From Sordaria brevicollis (taxonomy: Eukaryota; Ascomycota; Sordariomycetes; Sordariales; Sordariaceae): 64,000 nucleotides of DNA. The notes under the pieces were generated by a model, which worked only from the letters and a program-made list of their open reading frames with translations, was not told the DNA's origin and did no database searches. Positions 46,959 through 60,313 of the stretch are shown here, piece by piece (positions within the stretch are counted from its first letter, which is position 1; the number at the start of each line of letters is the position of its first letter). The stretch covers positions 3,162,001 to 3,226,000 of the forward strand of contig JAUTDP010000009.1 of NCBI GenBank assembly GCA_033439795.1, given 5' to 3'. A program made the position numbers and the translations under genes.

Positions 46959-49900
46959 CTCGATATCGTCCTGCCCTTCCTTCGACAGTGTCAATTTTCA
47001 CGTGCGAGCCCCGAGATCTGAGGATGCAGGATGAGTGCAAGAAGACGGCAGATCGAACGACTTGAGCAGGGCATGTGAGAGGTTTTGAAGCTCTTCCGGA
47101 ACTGTCTCCTTCCCACTTCATTCATCCCCCACACTCGTCATATCTTCTCGTCTCGGCTCAAGGACCCCCGACCCTCGATACCAAACTTTGGGCTGACGCG
47201 GACACTGGCCAAAGGCACATTTCATAATGACGCCCAGGAATAAGGATCTTGCCGAGCACCGAATATCCAACAGCCAGAAAGCGGAAATACGACTGCTCGG
47301 TTGTACACTCCGGGATATAACCGTTTGCAAGTTGTAGAGTGTCAGTTGTGAGAGGACCAATAACGAGGCTAAATCACCGGCTGCTGGGTTTACCGAGTTT
47401 GGAGAAGATGTCGCTGCAGGAACGGCGGTTCTTATCCCGTGTCACCATACATCAACTTCCGAGAACCACGTTGTTGTTTATACCGTCTTGGCGCTAAGTG
47501 CCTTTTGACCACGGGGAAGGTCGGCACTTGCTGCGCTCCAAGGCACCGGGAGAGAGGTTGAATTGCCTGTGAGTTCAAGCATCGAATCTTCCATGATACC
47601 TACTGGAAAGAAGTATGACTGACCAAGATGCAAGCTGAGAGTGCATCACGTCCAGGCCTGATTGGCCATAACCAACAACTGGTCAAGGGATCCATCATGC
47701 CACTCCCACGACAGCCCTCAACTGGCATCCCCTCAACCATGGAATTGGGCAACACTTCGTCAACAGCGTTCCAACTACGGAACAAAACGAAGCATCTACC
47801 GTTTCCAGAACACTCCACGGGGCAGTGGACCAAGGACCGAGTTCCCACGGACCGAAGCATCACGCGAGATGTCCTGTCACAAGCAAGTACCACGCCTGCA
47901 ACCAAACGAGACGCCAAATATCCGGACAATGGAGACGTGCCATCACTCACCTTATCCGATCTTATATCCAGTCGCATGTCGTCAACATGCACTTCGTCAA
48001 GCCCTCGGTGCCCTGCTCTTGGTTTCGCGGGCTAAGGACAGCGTGTCGGTGTTCCTTGGTCGTCGCCGTAGGTGCGCTTTTGATCTTGATTCTTTTGTGG
48101 TTGAGAGCGCCTGGGTAGGGAAGGAGGATAAAGAGGTGGACTCCGGGCTGTTAGAAAAGTGAGTGTCAGCGCTGGAATTCGGCGTGATGGGTATGAGACG
48201 AAGGAAAGGAGCAAGGAAAGAGTGCTGTTACGAGACCCGTATGTGAGCGGCATATCCAACGACGACATGTCAACCCAACAATGTCTGATGCGTCCTTTCT
48301 CTACCCAGTCACTCGATTTTTCCGCAGTCAGGTCGACCTCCTCCTTCCACTCCCGTATATCCACCGGCACTCGGCTACCTCCCCCTTCGGCCTTTGTCTA
48401 ACTGTTTCCTTGCGCATATTTTCATTCCTGTCGTCACGCTTTCCTTGATGGGTGGGAGTGGTTGGAAGCTTCAATGGATAATGCCGTGGAAGGTCGTGGA
48501 GCGTCGTCAGTGCCGGACTATCAGGCAGAAAAAGGTCGTGGAAGACACGGAAGCCGCTTCGAAAGACAATGTCGTGGAGGAAGCGCTGGAAGAAAGACGC
48601 GTCTTGGGGCTGTGGAAGACCACTTGAGTGGTTCAGCTTCCTCTGGGCGAAGCGGTCGTAACAGTCGAGGAGGTCCTAGGGGCCATCTACAGTACCGATG
48701 ATATATTGGTGGCGGTCTTGGGCATGATAATAATTTGTCGGCAACGTCAGGTCGCACAAAAGGCCATTCATTGTTGGACGCGTGAAGATGCATTTCGACC
48801 TTGTCAAATGCCATGGTACGAGCATCACACGCCATGGAGGACCAGCTTGCATGTGTGCACCGGATGATTGACCCTGGCAGTACCTGCTGCATCGCTGTAG
48901 GCCATCCCATTTGCATGACAGAAGCAAAAAGCACACCAGTCAGCGATGCAAGGGGCCGAACCCGGAACTGGTGCCCGTTATCTTTGCAGGAGTATTTGGG
49001 CTTGTGGTTGTTGAACACCCATTTCGAACACCTATTTCTTGTATGGTTTCCCCACTGGTTTGGCTGTCAGCAACGGTGTTGGGATCTCGATGATATCCAG
49101 CTCTTCATTTCGGGTACAGGGGCCATCGCTTCTTCAAAAACTCGAACTCGGGTTCGATGAAGAAGAGATTTGAGCAAATGACGCGGACGACCTCGACGGT
49201 ACGCATGATATGGGACCAACCATCTCGATGCACCTGTGGTATTTCCCTCAACATTTCTGACACGGGGTGGGGCTGATTTTCATGCCAAGACCAAGCTGAG
49301 ACGGGCAAAAAAAGATCAGGAAATCACCATAATCATGTGATGAGGGCATTCACAGATGCAGGTAAACACACCCAACACAGGGGATGCATTCCACCAAACT
49401 ACCATGAACCACCACCTGGGCCATAAAATTTCCCAGGAAACCAAAAATCCCATCACAGGGAATCATCCTCAGGCATAGGAACCCGCCATCTGCAAATCAT
49501 TCCTCCCAAACGTGGCGCCGAGAAGGATTCTTGGGGTCCCCTAAGCGGGCGGTGTTGGGGCTACCCAAGATTGGGCGTAGGTAGGGGCCTGTATATCGAG
49601 TGGACAACCGTTGGATCCGTTCTTCAAAAAAGAAAAGAAAAAGCACAGACTGCCTGCCCACAAAGGTAAATCCGGACATTGTCGGACCCAATCCTCTTGC
49701 AGCCTCGAGGCCGGCGGGTTGGATGAAACGTCGATGGCACGTTCAAACTCCGATCTTGTCGTCCTTGACCAAGTCTCCGCAGCGCCAGGACCACCCCCGC
49801 TTGGGATTCACCAGAGACGTGGACGGCAGTTGGCGGGAAAATGGCAGGGAGATCCCGATGTCTCTGTGGTGGAATGGGATCTAAGATTGGTGGTGATTGT

Positions 49901-51850
49901 TCCGGCATCCGGACGGATTTCCATCATGGCCCCATGGGTTCGAACGTTGCTGCCAACCGCCAGTATAAAAAGGGCCCCATTTTGACGGACTGATAGATGG
50001 AGAAAAGACAAGTGCCAGTCGTTCCGTTACTAACTGCTGTCATGACAATGAGTCGAGTCGCCAGCCAAAACGCAAGGCGCAATCTGATCGGAGTCGGACT
50101 TGTGTCTATCAGGCACAACGCAGCAGGGTACGGGTAGTTAGTGGCGGGGGATCGGACACACCTCCGGACCCTGTTAGTGGGCATAACCGGGATTTGACGA
50201 CTTGTGGTGCCAGAGCTGATAGGTTCCCTAACAGATGGGCTGGAGCTAGGTGAATCTGAGGGATGTGATTGGCCACAACAACTTGCTCGAGAGTTGGAGC
50301 GTCTACCAAAAAGGGGCGAAGCAAACCAGGAACCGAAAAAGAGTGGAAGCCAACGTTTGGGGGCCGACAACTGTCGTATCACCATCACCCACAAGTTTTT
50401 TGCAGTGTGTGTGTGTGTGTCAAGGTGTGTGTGTCCAGTGTGTGTGTGTGTGTGCTCCAACCGAATTGCTTCACTCACATCCGGCCAATCCACACCAGCA
50501 CCACCATCACCCCAAGCAAAGAGGAGCACAACATACCTTACGTACCGGGCTCACCACCACGCTTTCGTCCCGGTCTCGCCGCGTCTAGGTTCATTTGCCG
50601 TACGTTCAGTCGTTCGTTTCTTCTAGGGAACAGAGACTGCGTAGGCGAAATCAAGGTAAGTACTGTTCATTGTTTTACTTGATAGGCGGGCGGCATCTTT
50701 ATTAAGACTCATCCTCCGGTCATGCCATGGCCCTCTCGTGCCTCCCTCAATCCCTACCCCTAGCAAGCCGTCAATCCTCCATGGGGGCCTGTCTCCTCCC
50801 ATTGGAACATCGTCATCGGCTTCTTGCAACCATGACAGACTCGCTGATCATCCGTCTTCCGTCCAGTGATTCATCGTTGCACCCAAGTGTGCATCAAAAT
50901 TTGTGTGGGGCATTCAAAAGAACCTGCTGGGTTGCTTCGTTGGCCCTCTCTTTCAGTCTCCTTGCCGCGGGCACACTGTATTCTGTGGCCGGGAAGAAGA
51001 CAGCCACGGGCATCCACAGCCTATACCAGCACTCGGGATCGGTTCCTCATCGAGTGTTTCGTCTGGTCGGAACGTTGATCCATTCTGTCCCCGTTGAGCA
51101 GGCCATCCATTGTGTGTGTGTGTGGTTCCGTTGTGAGCTACAAGCCTACAACCAGGGCCCCCGTTCCCCCTACCCCCTCTCCCGGCCTCTCGATCAGGGA
51201 AGCATCACCCGTGGTGTGTCTGATGTACACCGAGTGTGTGTGGGTGGGTGTAGTATTGCTTCAGGCTCTCTCCAGTTTCGTGGAGACGGACGCTTGTTGA
51301 CAGCTGAGAAGGATTGAGCTTGTGTGGACATCTTCCACTTCCGAATCTGGTGGCCAGCTGCTTCTCATTGACATTGCTGCTGCTACCTACCTGCGGTTGG
51401 TGCCGCCAGCTATCGTTGTTGCTGCCTCTCCTTAGCTCCTCCTTCGTCTTTCAGTTGCTACGGGATCCACAAGAAAGGCATCGGGGCTTCGGGATTTGAG
51501 GCCATTTGCTGGTGCAGCGTGCCAGACCAGCCAGACACTTGCTGAAAAGATTTGGGTAAAGTGTCTCGCGCGTCGTTTCTCCTCATCAAGTCGGAACGCG
51601 GAAAAACAAAAAAAGAAGACACGACAGGACGACAGCTAGCAACTACATACACTGCACTCGCTTGTCCACCACCGTCATAACGAAAACGTGGACCTAAGCC
51701 CAGTTCCGAACCACCTACACTACGACATCCACTACAGTGACACCGACCAAACTAACTCCCTGTCATTCTTGCCTTCGTTTCATTCGATGCGGCTACAGAC
51801 CCAGCAAGCACAGCACCTTTGTCCCGCGTCTCACCGTCGTCCCGAGCTTC
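46959..51850. other. 5-kb interval without recognisable gene; GT-rich microsatellites
   Basis: No coherent coding text was found. A compound GT repeat occupies 50,405-50,455, with shorter TGTGTG runs at about 51,111-51,122 and 51,234-51,246. The left end is the promoter of the CBM18 gene (minus). The right end is the promoter and long leader of the Zn2Cys6 gene. Confidence 0.5.
50405..50455. repeat. compound (GT)n microsatellite
   Basis: Three GT runs (about 7, 5 and 8 units) separated by CAAG and CCA. It lies about 1.6 kb upstream of the Zn2Cys6 start codon. Confidence 0.85.
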
Positions 51851-51916
51851 ATGTTCCCCTGGACAATTCAGCACGGCCAGCACCAGCCCTCGAACAAGCA
51901 CTATCGAATCGTCTAG
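51851..51916 (+). promoter_or_regulatory. candidate upstream ORF in the leader of the Zn2Cys6 gene
   Basis: A 21-codon ATG frame (starting MFPWTIQHGQ and ending at TAG) lies 90 bp before the main ATG at 52,007, in the same frame. It could lower translation of the main frame if the leader includes it. Transcript evidence is lacking; it might instead be part of an upstream exon whose TAG is spliced out. Confidence 0.3.
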
Positions 51917-52006
51917 AACAGCAGCAGCCGTATCCCCTACCACCACCGAATCCTTCTCCCAATCTACGAATCCGACTTGTTCCAGCCACCGCACACGGTC
52001 CCTCCA

Positions 52007-55000
52007 ATGCAAAACTTTCGCGAGATTCGACCAGCTTCCACCATCTCGACACACGGCGGCCACGACGTTGAGGGGGGTGCACCACAGCATTCGCCACAGC
52101 TACGAGAGCACGAGCAGCAGCAGCAGCAGCAGCAGCACCCTCACATTCTGCCTAGCCAACATGCCGTCGCCACTTCCCCGGGTTTTGCTGGTGCTGCTGG
52201 ACACGGACATGGATCCGGAAATACCTCTATGACAGGCCCAGGCCTTCCAATGCCGCTACAACAAGGCCCACAGCGAATAGAAAGCATTGTGCTTCCGAGA
52301 AGGAAGCGAAGTGTAATTCAAGCTTGCCGTGATTGTCGAAAGACAAAGGCCAAGGTGTGTGTTTTCTTGTGTGTTTCCACGTCTGTTTTGTCATTTTCCA
52401 TGCCTTCTCCCCTTGCCATCCCCTCAAATCCTTCCCGTCTTTCCGTCATTTCGTCTCATTCTTGGCCCGTGGCATGCATAACCGTACCGTCCCCGTTGCC
52501 CGCCAGCCGCCCTGTGCCCCGTTACATCTTTGAGCGTCAGCATCGTCTCATGTCAAGTCTTTTGTGTCAAGGCTAACTCCGGTCCCCGAATCTTTTTACC
52601 ACGGCGGGCAACGTCCTCATAGTGTGGCGGCCAAAGACCCAAATGCAACAACTGCAAAGCCAAGGGACGACAATGCGGCTACGACGGCGAAGAAGGCCAG
52701 TCGCGCTACAAGGCCATGAAGTCGCGCCTGGCCCTACTCGAAAAGACGATGCAGCAACTGAGAAAGTCCAGCCCAGAGCAGACGGCGCGTTTGGTGGAGG
52801 AGCTGAAGCAGACGCCTGATGAGTTTTGGGCGCCAATGGCTGCTATTGATGAGGAAGAGGGTACACCGCCGACCACGACCTCGTCTCCCGTAGGGAGCAT
52901 GTCTACGAACACGATTCACACGCCCACTTTGCAACACGCTTCTAGTTCCAACAGTCTCGAGATCACCTCTATGGCTAGTCAGAGTCAGACTACGGCTTCT
53001 TCATCACGCAACAACTCCGGAGGTGGTCAATCCTCCACGACGGGTCAGGAACAACAGGAACAACACTTGATTGACAGCATGGAGGTGGAAGAAACAGCGT
53101 CTCCGCTTCGTGAACGAGCTTCAGTGTCGACCGAACCGCCTCTTCTTTCCCCGACACCATGGCAGCTATGGGCCGATAGCGGCAACTCGTCCCATCCTTC
53201 AGGACCAGCGATCATTCTCCCGATTCCCGACCTCGAGACCATCAATGCCGCCATTAACGAGTACTTTATCCGCATCGACCGCTTGTTCCAGCCATTTTCG
53301 CGCGAAGAGCTGAAGGCGTTGCATCGCATTGCTTCCGGCGTCTCTTCATCCGCAGTTTCTACGGGGATCAACCGAAAACAGCAACAGCAAATCGCCCTAT
53401 CTTGTCTTACGGCTGTCGCTTCCCTGGGGTCGCAGTGTTTGATGGATGCACAATCTGATACGAGGGTTGCAGAACAGGAAGCGTTCGCGAACATTGCACG
53501 CCACTATCTCGATGTGGTGATTGAGCACGAGCCGTTGGATGCGGTCAGGGTTTGTGCACTGCTGGCGGGAACGGTGATTATGAACAAGCCGGGGCTGGCG
53601 TTGAGTTATGTTGGTGTGTTTTTATTCCCCCCTGAGCCCTTTGCCTTTTTCCCGCTGTCCTCTTTCTCACTTTCTTTCCTTCGAAAAAGCAGACACCCAA
53701 GTCTGCGGGTTCGAGCTAGAAGTTGGAAAAAGGAGTGGAAGAATGATGGAATTCCCCCCACCTCCTAAGCCCTGCCATGCAAGATCTACACCCCATTGTT
53801 TCCCCATTCAAAAAAGTTATCGAGATGGATCCATAGCGCTAACCCTACCGATCTGCACTCTTTAAAGAAACGGGCATAAACCTGTTTTCTAGAGCCTACA
53901 GGATGAATCATGATGCGGCCGCCCAAAAGAAGCAGCTGAAACAACATCAATCAGCCCATTTTGTCGGTGCTTCCCAAGGCCAGGGAATGATGTCCCCGAC
54001 CATCTCTCTGCAGGCGCAGTTGGCCATGTCGTCGGTGTCGGTGCCGGCGCATAAAGAGACGATTGGTCATGGGAGGAGTTGGCGGACTTTGGTGTTTTTG
54101 GCTAGGTATGTTTGACATTTTTTTTTGGCTCTCCTTCTGATGTCAGTCGTCCCAATTTGTGTCGTCGTTATGGATGCGCGGATCTTGTGTGCCGGCACGG
54201 TGCCAATGAAGGGGGTGCTGCGACCGTGTGACGACTTTTCTTCAAAAAGAATCGCGGAACCGGCCGTTCTGGGGTCCACTGATCGTCGGTTTCTGTTGTC
54301 GATAAACAATTGGCAGAAACTATTGGTGGCAGGCAGGCAGGCAATTGACTAACATCACGCTCCGACGGCTCTAGTTGGTTGAGTTCGGCTCACGGATACA
54401 TTATTGGCAGTGACTTGTTGGTTGAGAGACAATTGGTGAGTTTTTTGAAACAATAGTTTTCGGGTTTTCGGCTGTCTGGAGGGGAAATGAAAAGTTATGC
54501 TGACCTGTAACAGAGCCCGGAAGCTGAGCCGGCTTATCCAGATAATGCGGATTTGGTTGAGAGTAAGTTTTGCCGGAAGGATGGATTGTTTACAATGCCC
54601 CTTTTCTGCACAGTGTTAAGAGAGAAGTTGTCTCTGTGTTACTGTCGCCCTCTTAACCTTCTACCGAAACATCAACATACTCGTTACCAGATGATAGCTA
54701 ACACCCAACAGTCACGGAAATCGCCCTCACCCGTCTCTGCTACATCAAATCCTCCATCCTCCGCCTCCGAGCCTCCAACCGAGATCTGACCCCCCACTCT
54801 ATTCGACACGTTCTGCTATCGTTGCGACACTGGTACCACACCTTACCTCCCAGCATCCAACTCAACTTTCACAACCTCTCGCACTTTTCGCCATCCTCTG
54901 GTTCACCCTTCCCCGGTCTTCAATCCTCTGCTTCCTCGGGCACTAACACTGGCCTCCTCGAAATCCATCGCTCGATTCACCACATCCACATCCTCTACTC

Positions 55001-56387
55001 GGACTCCATCACCCTTTTGTACAGGTGGCTCATCTCGCAGTCCATAACCTGTCGCCTGCACGGAAACCACGAAGGACATCATGCTCTCGACACGCCCTTA
55101 CGAGAACTGCTGCTCGAACACGCGGACGACGCTATCCGCATTGCCGGGTTGAGCGCCGTGGTGTTAAGGAGAATGATTCACAACGATGAAAAAATCCTGA
55201 TGCCGTGCTGGACGGCCGGGTTTCAGGCTTATACTTCTTGCGCCGTGCTATTATGGAGTGTGGTGGGCAAGATGGTTAACGGGGTTGGGATGCGCCACTC
55301 ACCAAGAACTACAGGTGGGAAGGAAGCAAAAGAATGGGAGGAGTGGCGGAACCGATACGGTTGGCAAGGCGAATTGGAGCGCGTGAGGGATTGTCTGGTG
55401 GTGCTGGAACTGTGCGCCAGATTGGGAGGAGGAAGGGATGGCGCGGAGAGGTGGTATAGGAGGATGAAGGCGCTGTTGAAGGCGGTCGAGGGGTCGGAGA
55501 GTTATACGAGGTGGGAACGGGAGCAGCAGCGACAGCAGCAGCAGCAGCAGCAACACTCGAACCACCACCACGGCCATCGACCACAACAACAACAGCAGCA
55601 ACAACAGCAACAACAACAACAACAACAACAACAACGACCACCTCCTCTAGCCCTCGAACCCCAAGACCGCAGTTACTTACTCACCCTCCCCTCTCCGCAC
55701 GTCCACGCGCACGCTACCAACGGCAAACCAGTCGATTACGCCCTCGCTCGCGTCTCGGTTAGTCTGATTATGGTCCTGCATCAATCGTTTGGGGCACCGG
55801 GTAGTCAAAAGTTGGAGGCGGTGCCGGATGATGAGTTTGCTGCTGGTAATTGGGGGCGAAGGCATACTACGCACAACTCTCGAAAAATGAGCTGCACAGA
55901 TGCAACAGCAACAGGACATGTACAACCTGGAGATGAGAATGCCCCTGGCCACATGTTGGACTTGGCAAGTGAGCAGGCGAGGATTTTGGAGTGGTTGGGG
56001 TGGGAGTTGCCTGCTGTGACGGGCGCTGGGAATAATGGGGGGAATGGGGGGAATGGGGGGAATGGGTTTGGGCATGGGTTTGGGCAGGGACATGGCATAC
56101 CTGTCGATCCAGCACTGGCGTTTGGTGGTACGGGTACGGGTGCAGGTGGTGGTGGGGGTGGTGGTGGGGGTGGGTTCCAGGGGATGGGGATGGGGATGGG
56201 GCAGGGGATGCACGTGGGGTTGAACCAGAACCAGAACCAGAGCAACGTACCGCAAAGTGATCAAAGGGAAAGTGGTGCTGGTGCTGGTGCTGCTGGTGCT
56301 GGTGCTGCTGGTAGCGGCGGATATCAGCAGGTTCAGGGGAGTATGGGGATGGGGATGGGGATGATGAGGATGGATCTGGGGAGGTGA
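52007..56387 (+). CDS. Zn2Cys6 fungal transcription factor, six exons, 1,120 residues
   Basis: Exons 52,007-52,354; 52,623-53,613; 53,868-54,105; 54,375-54,435; 54,514-54,562; 54,712-56,387. Intron phases (0,1,2,0,1) agree throughout and the total is 3,363 nt. Branch sites such as GCTAAC (53,838 and 54,696) support the acceptors. The zinc cluster is Cys107-x2-Cys110-x6-Cys117-x6-Cys124-x2-Cys127-x6-Cys134 (ACRDCRKTKAK | CGGQRPKCNNCKAKGRQC), split by intron 1. A coiled-coil linker follows (RLALLEKTMQQLRK). The middle regulatory region includes LETINAAINEYFIRIDRLFQ, VRVCALLAGTVIM, then LSYV-ETGINLFSRAYRMNHD and SWLSSAHGYIIGSDLLVERQ. It has Gln tracts at about residues 40-50 and 854-871 and a Gly/Met/Asn-rich tail. 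Predicted nuclear regulator; targets unknown. Start is the first ATG of the open frame. Confidence 0.88.
55529..55637. repeat. CAG/CAA microsatellites coding for polyglutamine
   Basis: Two tracts inside the last exon of the Zn2Cys6 gene: mainly CAG at 55,530-55,551 and mixed CAA/CAG at about 55,585-55,635 (17 Gln). A shorter CAG run codes for the N-terminal Gln tract at about 52,113-52,134. Confidence 0.9.
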
Positions 56388-57438
56388 TGACCGTGATGGT
56401 TGGCAGAGTTCAGAGTGCGGGTGGTGAAGTCGCGTGTCAACAAATGAAAGCAAGCTGCACGCCACCGTCAAAAGCTTTTTATGATTCTTTATTGAGCGCA
56501 CGTGAATATTTACTGCAGGAGATACTTCTAGGCTGAAGATCGGAGTGCCAGTCCTGAAGCTGAGTTTATGACTTGGCTGCACCTGTGACCTGTGTAAGGA
56601 ATCTTTGATGTCTCCGTTCCCCGTCCGTGGATTGGGATGCACGTCTTCGCATCGGGCGACTACCAGCGTGTCGATGCAAGAGCGACTCCCTCTGAGGAGC
56701 AGCCTGCCTCTTGTCAAAGGCGTCAACTCGGTCCGGAAAACCATACATGCAAGGAAAATCACGCAACGATGCGAAAAGCAAGAGCTGTATGCATTTCAGC
56801 ACATCACGCCAAGTCCATCCAAGCTCGCATGTTACATGATCCTGTTCTGACTCCTGAACTTCCGAAGTTACAAGAATAGGTACCTACCTCGACGCATTTC
56901 AACGCATATGCCTGAGCAACTCATACCTACCCGTTTTCCATAGCCGCCACCTATTATGGCTGTGCTACTGCACCTTCCATAAGTTTCACTTTTGCTTCCA
57001 ACCTCCTTGTCCCTGGTGTTGTCCCTGATGCACACCACCCTAACGTATGACCGTACTATTGCCCGTGTTTCTTTTCAGGTGTTGAAGTTGAGTATCAGTG
57101 AAAGCAAGTTGCACGTCAGTTGTCAAAATGTTATTTTTTTTTTGCTTCTTCTGATGACAAGTGGAAGGATTAACCACCAGCGAGAGTAAAAACAACGAAG
57201 CAGCCCTTTAAAGGAAACCAACTAGTGATAGAGGGTGAGAGTTAACTGCGTTTTAACACCAAAGCTTACGTATCGTGCAGTGAAACCCAATCTCTAGAAA
57301 TAAATATGGTACACCTTTCCATGCCATGCATATACCGGATCATCCAATTCCAACTTTATCGTATCATACACAACTATCCTTTACACTCTATTCCTTAACT
57401 GGCTTGCCATATATGTTACGCCCCTGGTGCATGTGATT
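56388..57438. other. shared 3' flank of two convergent regulator genes
   Basis: About 1 kb between the stops of the two Zn2Cys6 genes. No coding signal; it should hold both transcript ends. Confidence 0.5.
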
Positions 57439-60281
57439 CTACCTCCCCTGCCCCCATCCCCCGGTTCCATGATGATGCCCGTGTCCCTGGCTCTGACCCT
57501 GACCCTGACCCCAAAACATGCCCGCGTGTGCACCCATAGAGGTACTACTCTCCTCGGGAGTACTAACACTAACAGTGACGGGCCATCCCCCCGTTGATGT
57601 CCAGTGCTGTCCCTGGCCGTGCAACTGCTGATGATGATGTCCATCTCCATACCCATGAATCTGATGATGGCTCTGGCCTCCCTGCTGATACCCTTGACTT
57701 CCATAGTGCTGCTGCTGCTGCCCATGTGCAGAAGCAGGGATATATGAACCCGACACGGGGATGGCCATTTCCATGTCGACATCCACGTCAAAATCCAGTT
57801 CATAGTCTTCATACTCTGAGTCGGTCCCTGGCATAAATGGGGATCCAGCTGCCGAAGCCGGTAGCAAGCTTGGATTCGGTGGGCTGGATAGCACGGAAGC
57901 CGCCGTGGTGGAGGTGGAGGTGGAGGTAGATGTACCTCTAGAACATAAAGGAGGGAGGATGACGCCCCCGTTGGTGGCGAAGGATACCCACTTCCCCAAG
58001 ACTATAGGGTAAAGGGAGGAAGGGATTGAGAGGAGGGATGTAATCCTCGCTGGAACTGGTGCTGGTGTTGGTGCTAGGCCTTGGGTCGTGGATGCTGCTG
58101 CTGTGGGCAGAGGGGAGCAAGTTTCACTGACGGAATCGGCAATGGAGGAGAGGAGGGATATTAACTCCGGTCCTACGCCCACTCCTAGGAGGGGGAGCTG
58201 GTGTTTGATACTCTCTGCTAGTCCCAAGTCTTGCATGCTGGGGAAGGAGGAGGTGGTAGATCGTAGAGTGTAGCATAGCTGGAAGAGTAGTGAGGTGAAG
58301 TAGGTGAGGTGCATCGCCATTGTTGGTGTTGGCAAAGCTGTCAAGAGGGAGGAGCTTGTTCCGGAGTGGATGGCGGCATGGATGGTGCTCTGCCATGTGT
58401 CGACTAAAGGCTGGAAGAGCATCATTGCTGTTGTGCCGATTGCCCTTGAAGGGAAGTTGATGCCGAGGGCTGAGGCGTAGAGGTGTGTGAGTGGTGTTGG
58501 GGGGTGGGTGAGGAGGGGGGAGTGGAGGCGGAGGAAGGTGGTGCGGAGGTGGGAGGTTATGAGTGCTGTTTCGTAAGGTGGTTGTTAGCTGATGGGCTTT
58601 TGTTGTTGATGTATTGTATTCGGTGATACGAGGGGGAAGGCATGAAGGGAAGGGAGGGAAAATGGAAGGATTGGAGCATGGAAGGGTCAAATCTCGAACT
58701 TTGTTCGGACTTGCCGGGTGGTATAACAGGTGCATGTCCGAGATCATGGGTGCAAAAAGGGGTAGTAAACAAACAAGAACTTACGGTTCTGCATCAACTC
58801 GCTCTGAGAGGCGCGGTTCAACACCTCCCATTCATTCCTCAACCCCGCAATCCTGTTCATGGCACCTGATTCGTCTCCCTTTGGGATTGTGGCGAGTAAC
58901 TCCTCGTTCAGTCGTGCGATCCGCTGCTCCAAGTGCTGGATCTTGATGAGTTGGACTAGCACCCTATCGGACTGGTGGCTGGACATTTCGAGGTCGTGGA
59001 GGCATTGATTCATGTATGGTGATAGGGATGTCGGTAACAGCTGCGAAAGATTCGTGGCCGCGCTATGTTTTCCTCGTCAGCATCATTTCCCCCCTTTGCT
59101 TCATCCACACCAGACCCCTATGCGCTTTCCAGTCCTGAAGTGGACGGGACCAACAAAAGGGAGGAAGAAAGACCTACCAAGACCTCAAATACCAAACCCC
59201 CAACAACAGTCTCCTCTCATCATCCGTCACCCTCTCTTCCCCATTTTGATCCCCCTCCCCCCCTCCCCTTATCCCCCTCGAAAACGAACGATTAACTCCC
59301 AACCCCCCACCAACCCCTCCGCAACCCCCAACAACCCATTAAACCTCCCCGACCCTCCATGCCTCACACACCACCACCTCCACCTCCCCAACACAATCAC
59401 CACCGCCATCAACGTCTCTAGATTTCCCTCCCCCTCCCCCTCCCCCTTCACCATCACACAACTCGAAACGTGCTGGATGAAGTTGTACACCTGCTTCCTC
59501 ACAAACCCCGAATCCGGCACCCTGTATGTGCCTGTCGTGGTAGCTGTCTGAATAGTAGCAGCCGCCAGCCGTATAGCACCCATAAGCAACGGCCTCTCCG
59601 CCGCCAGCGCCTGGGCGTTTACGTTGCCGGGGACGAGGATGAAGGGGAAAAAAGGTTGGATTTGCGTGATGTAGATGGAGAGGGCGTCTTCGTCACATGC
59701 GGCGGCGGTGGTGGGGTTGGATGGGGATCGCGGGCGGTTGCCAGGAAAGTTCAGGTTGTCGAGAGGGGGGGGGATGGATGTTCGAGTAACTGAAGAAGGT
59801 GGTAGTGGTGGGGGGGATAAAGTGACGGAGAGGGAGGGGGAGGAAGTGGCGCTTCTTGAGGTTTGTCTTTGGGTTTGGGTTTGTATGTCGGATGATGCTG
59901 ATGGGTGGGATATGAAGCCGGTGGTTGAGGCGGTGGAGGTGAACGTGGAATGGGGTATGAGGGAGCCGCAGGTATCACCGCAGTGGGAATTGGCGGTTGA
60001 CTCTTTTCTGTTGAAGTTGCCAAAAACGTTAGAGATCGATTGAGGGGAGGGAGTAATGGGTAAACGAAGGGGGACTGCGAGACAAACCTCATCCTCGCCT
60101 GCCTCGGCTTTCTGGGTTTCTGCACCTGCTCCGTACAAGTCTTGAGCAGACGTTCACATCTATCACACTTGGATCCCGGAGCGTCAGACAACTGGCGAGA
60201 ACATTTGGCTTTGGCGGCGGCACATTGGGCGCAGGCGGTGCCCCATTTGGTTGTTGGGATTGGTGATTTGGACTTGTTCAT
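57439..60281 (-). CDS. Zn2Cys6 fungal transcription factor, four exons, one apparent frameshift
   Basis: Exons (minus) 60,281-60,088; 60,007-59,178; 59,062-58,785; 58,565-57,439. The zinc cluster is Cys17-x2-Cys20-x6-Cys27-x11-Cys39-x2-Cys42-x6-Cys49 (ACAQCAAAKAKCSRQLSDAP, then GSKCDRCERLLKTC), with an unusually long central loop. The middle region matches the fungal regulatory domain: DALSIYITQIQPFFPFILVP, ERPLLMGAIRLAAAT, KQVYNFIQHVSSCV, NLETLMAVVIVLG, NGLLGVAEGLVGG, then ERRLLLGVWYLRS and LSPYMNQCLHDLE. The tail is Gln/Gly/His-rich. In exon 2 the frame breaks after EGLVGG and hits a stop. One extra C (G on the coding strand) in the run 59,303-59,308 restores it, and then all splice phases fit exactly (810 codons including stop). 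Branch CTAAC/GCTGAC and GTTTGT, GTAGGT, GTAAGT donors support the introns. Nuclear regulator; targets unknown. Confidence 0.85.
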
Positions 60282-60313
60282 TGTTGTTGTTGTTGCTGTT
60301 GCTGTTGCTGTTG
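60282..60313. repeat. CAA/CAG trinucleotide tract in the leader of the minus-strand Zn2Cys6 gene
   Basis: GTTGTT/GCTGTT units on the plus strand abut the start codon. On the transcript this gives a CAACAGCAACAG leader ending directly at the ATG. Confidence 0.8.

Noticed and set aside
50727..51317. 196-codon open frame upstream of the Zn2Cys6 gene
   Set aside because: Composition follows the GT-rich DNA (VCVW-type runs), no motif, and no splice structure; probably leader DNA.
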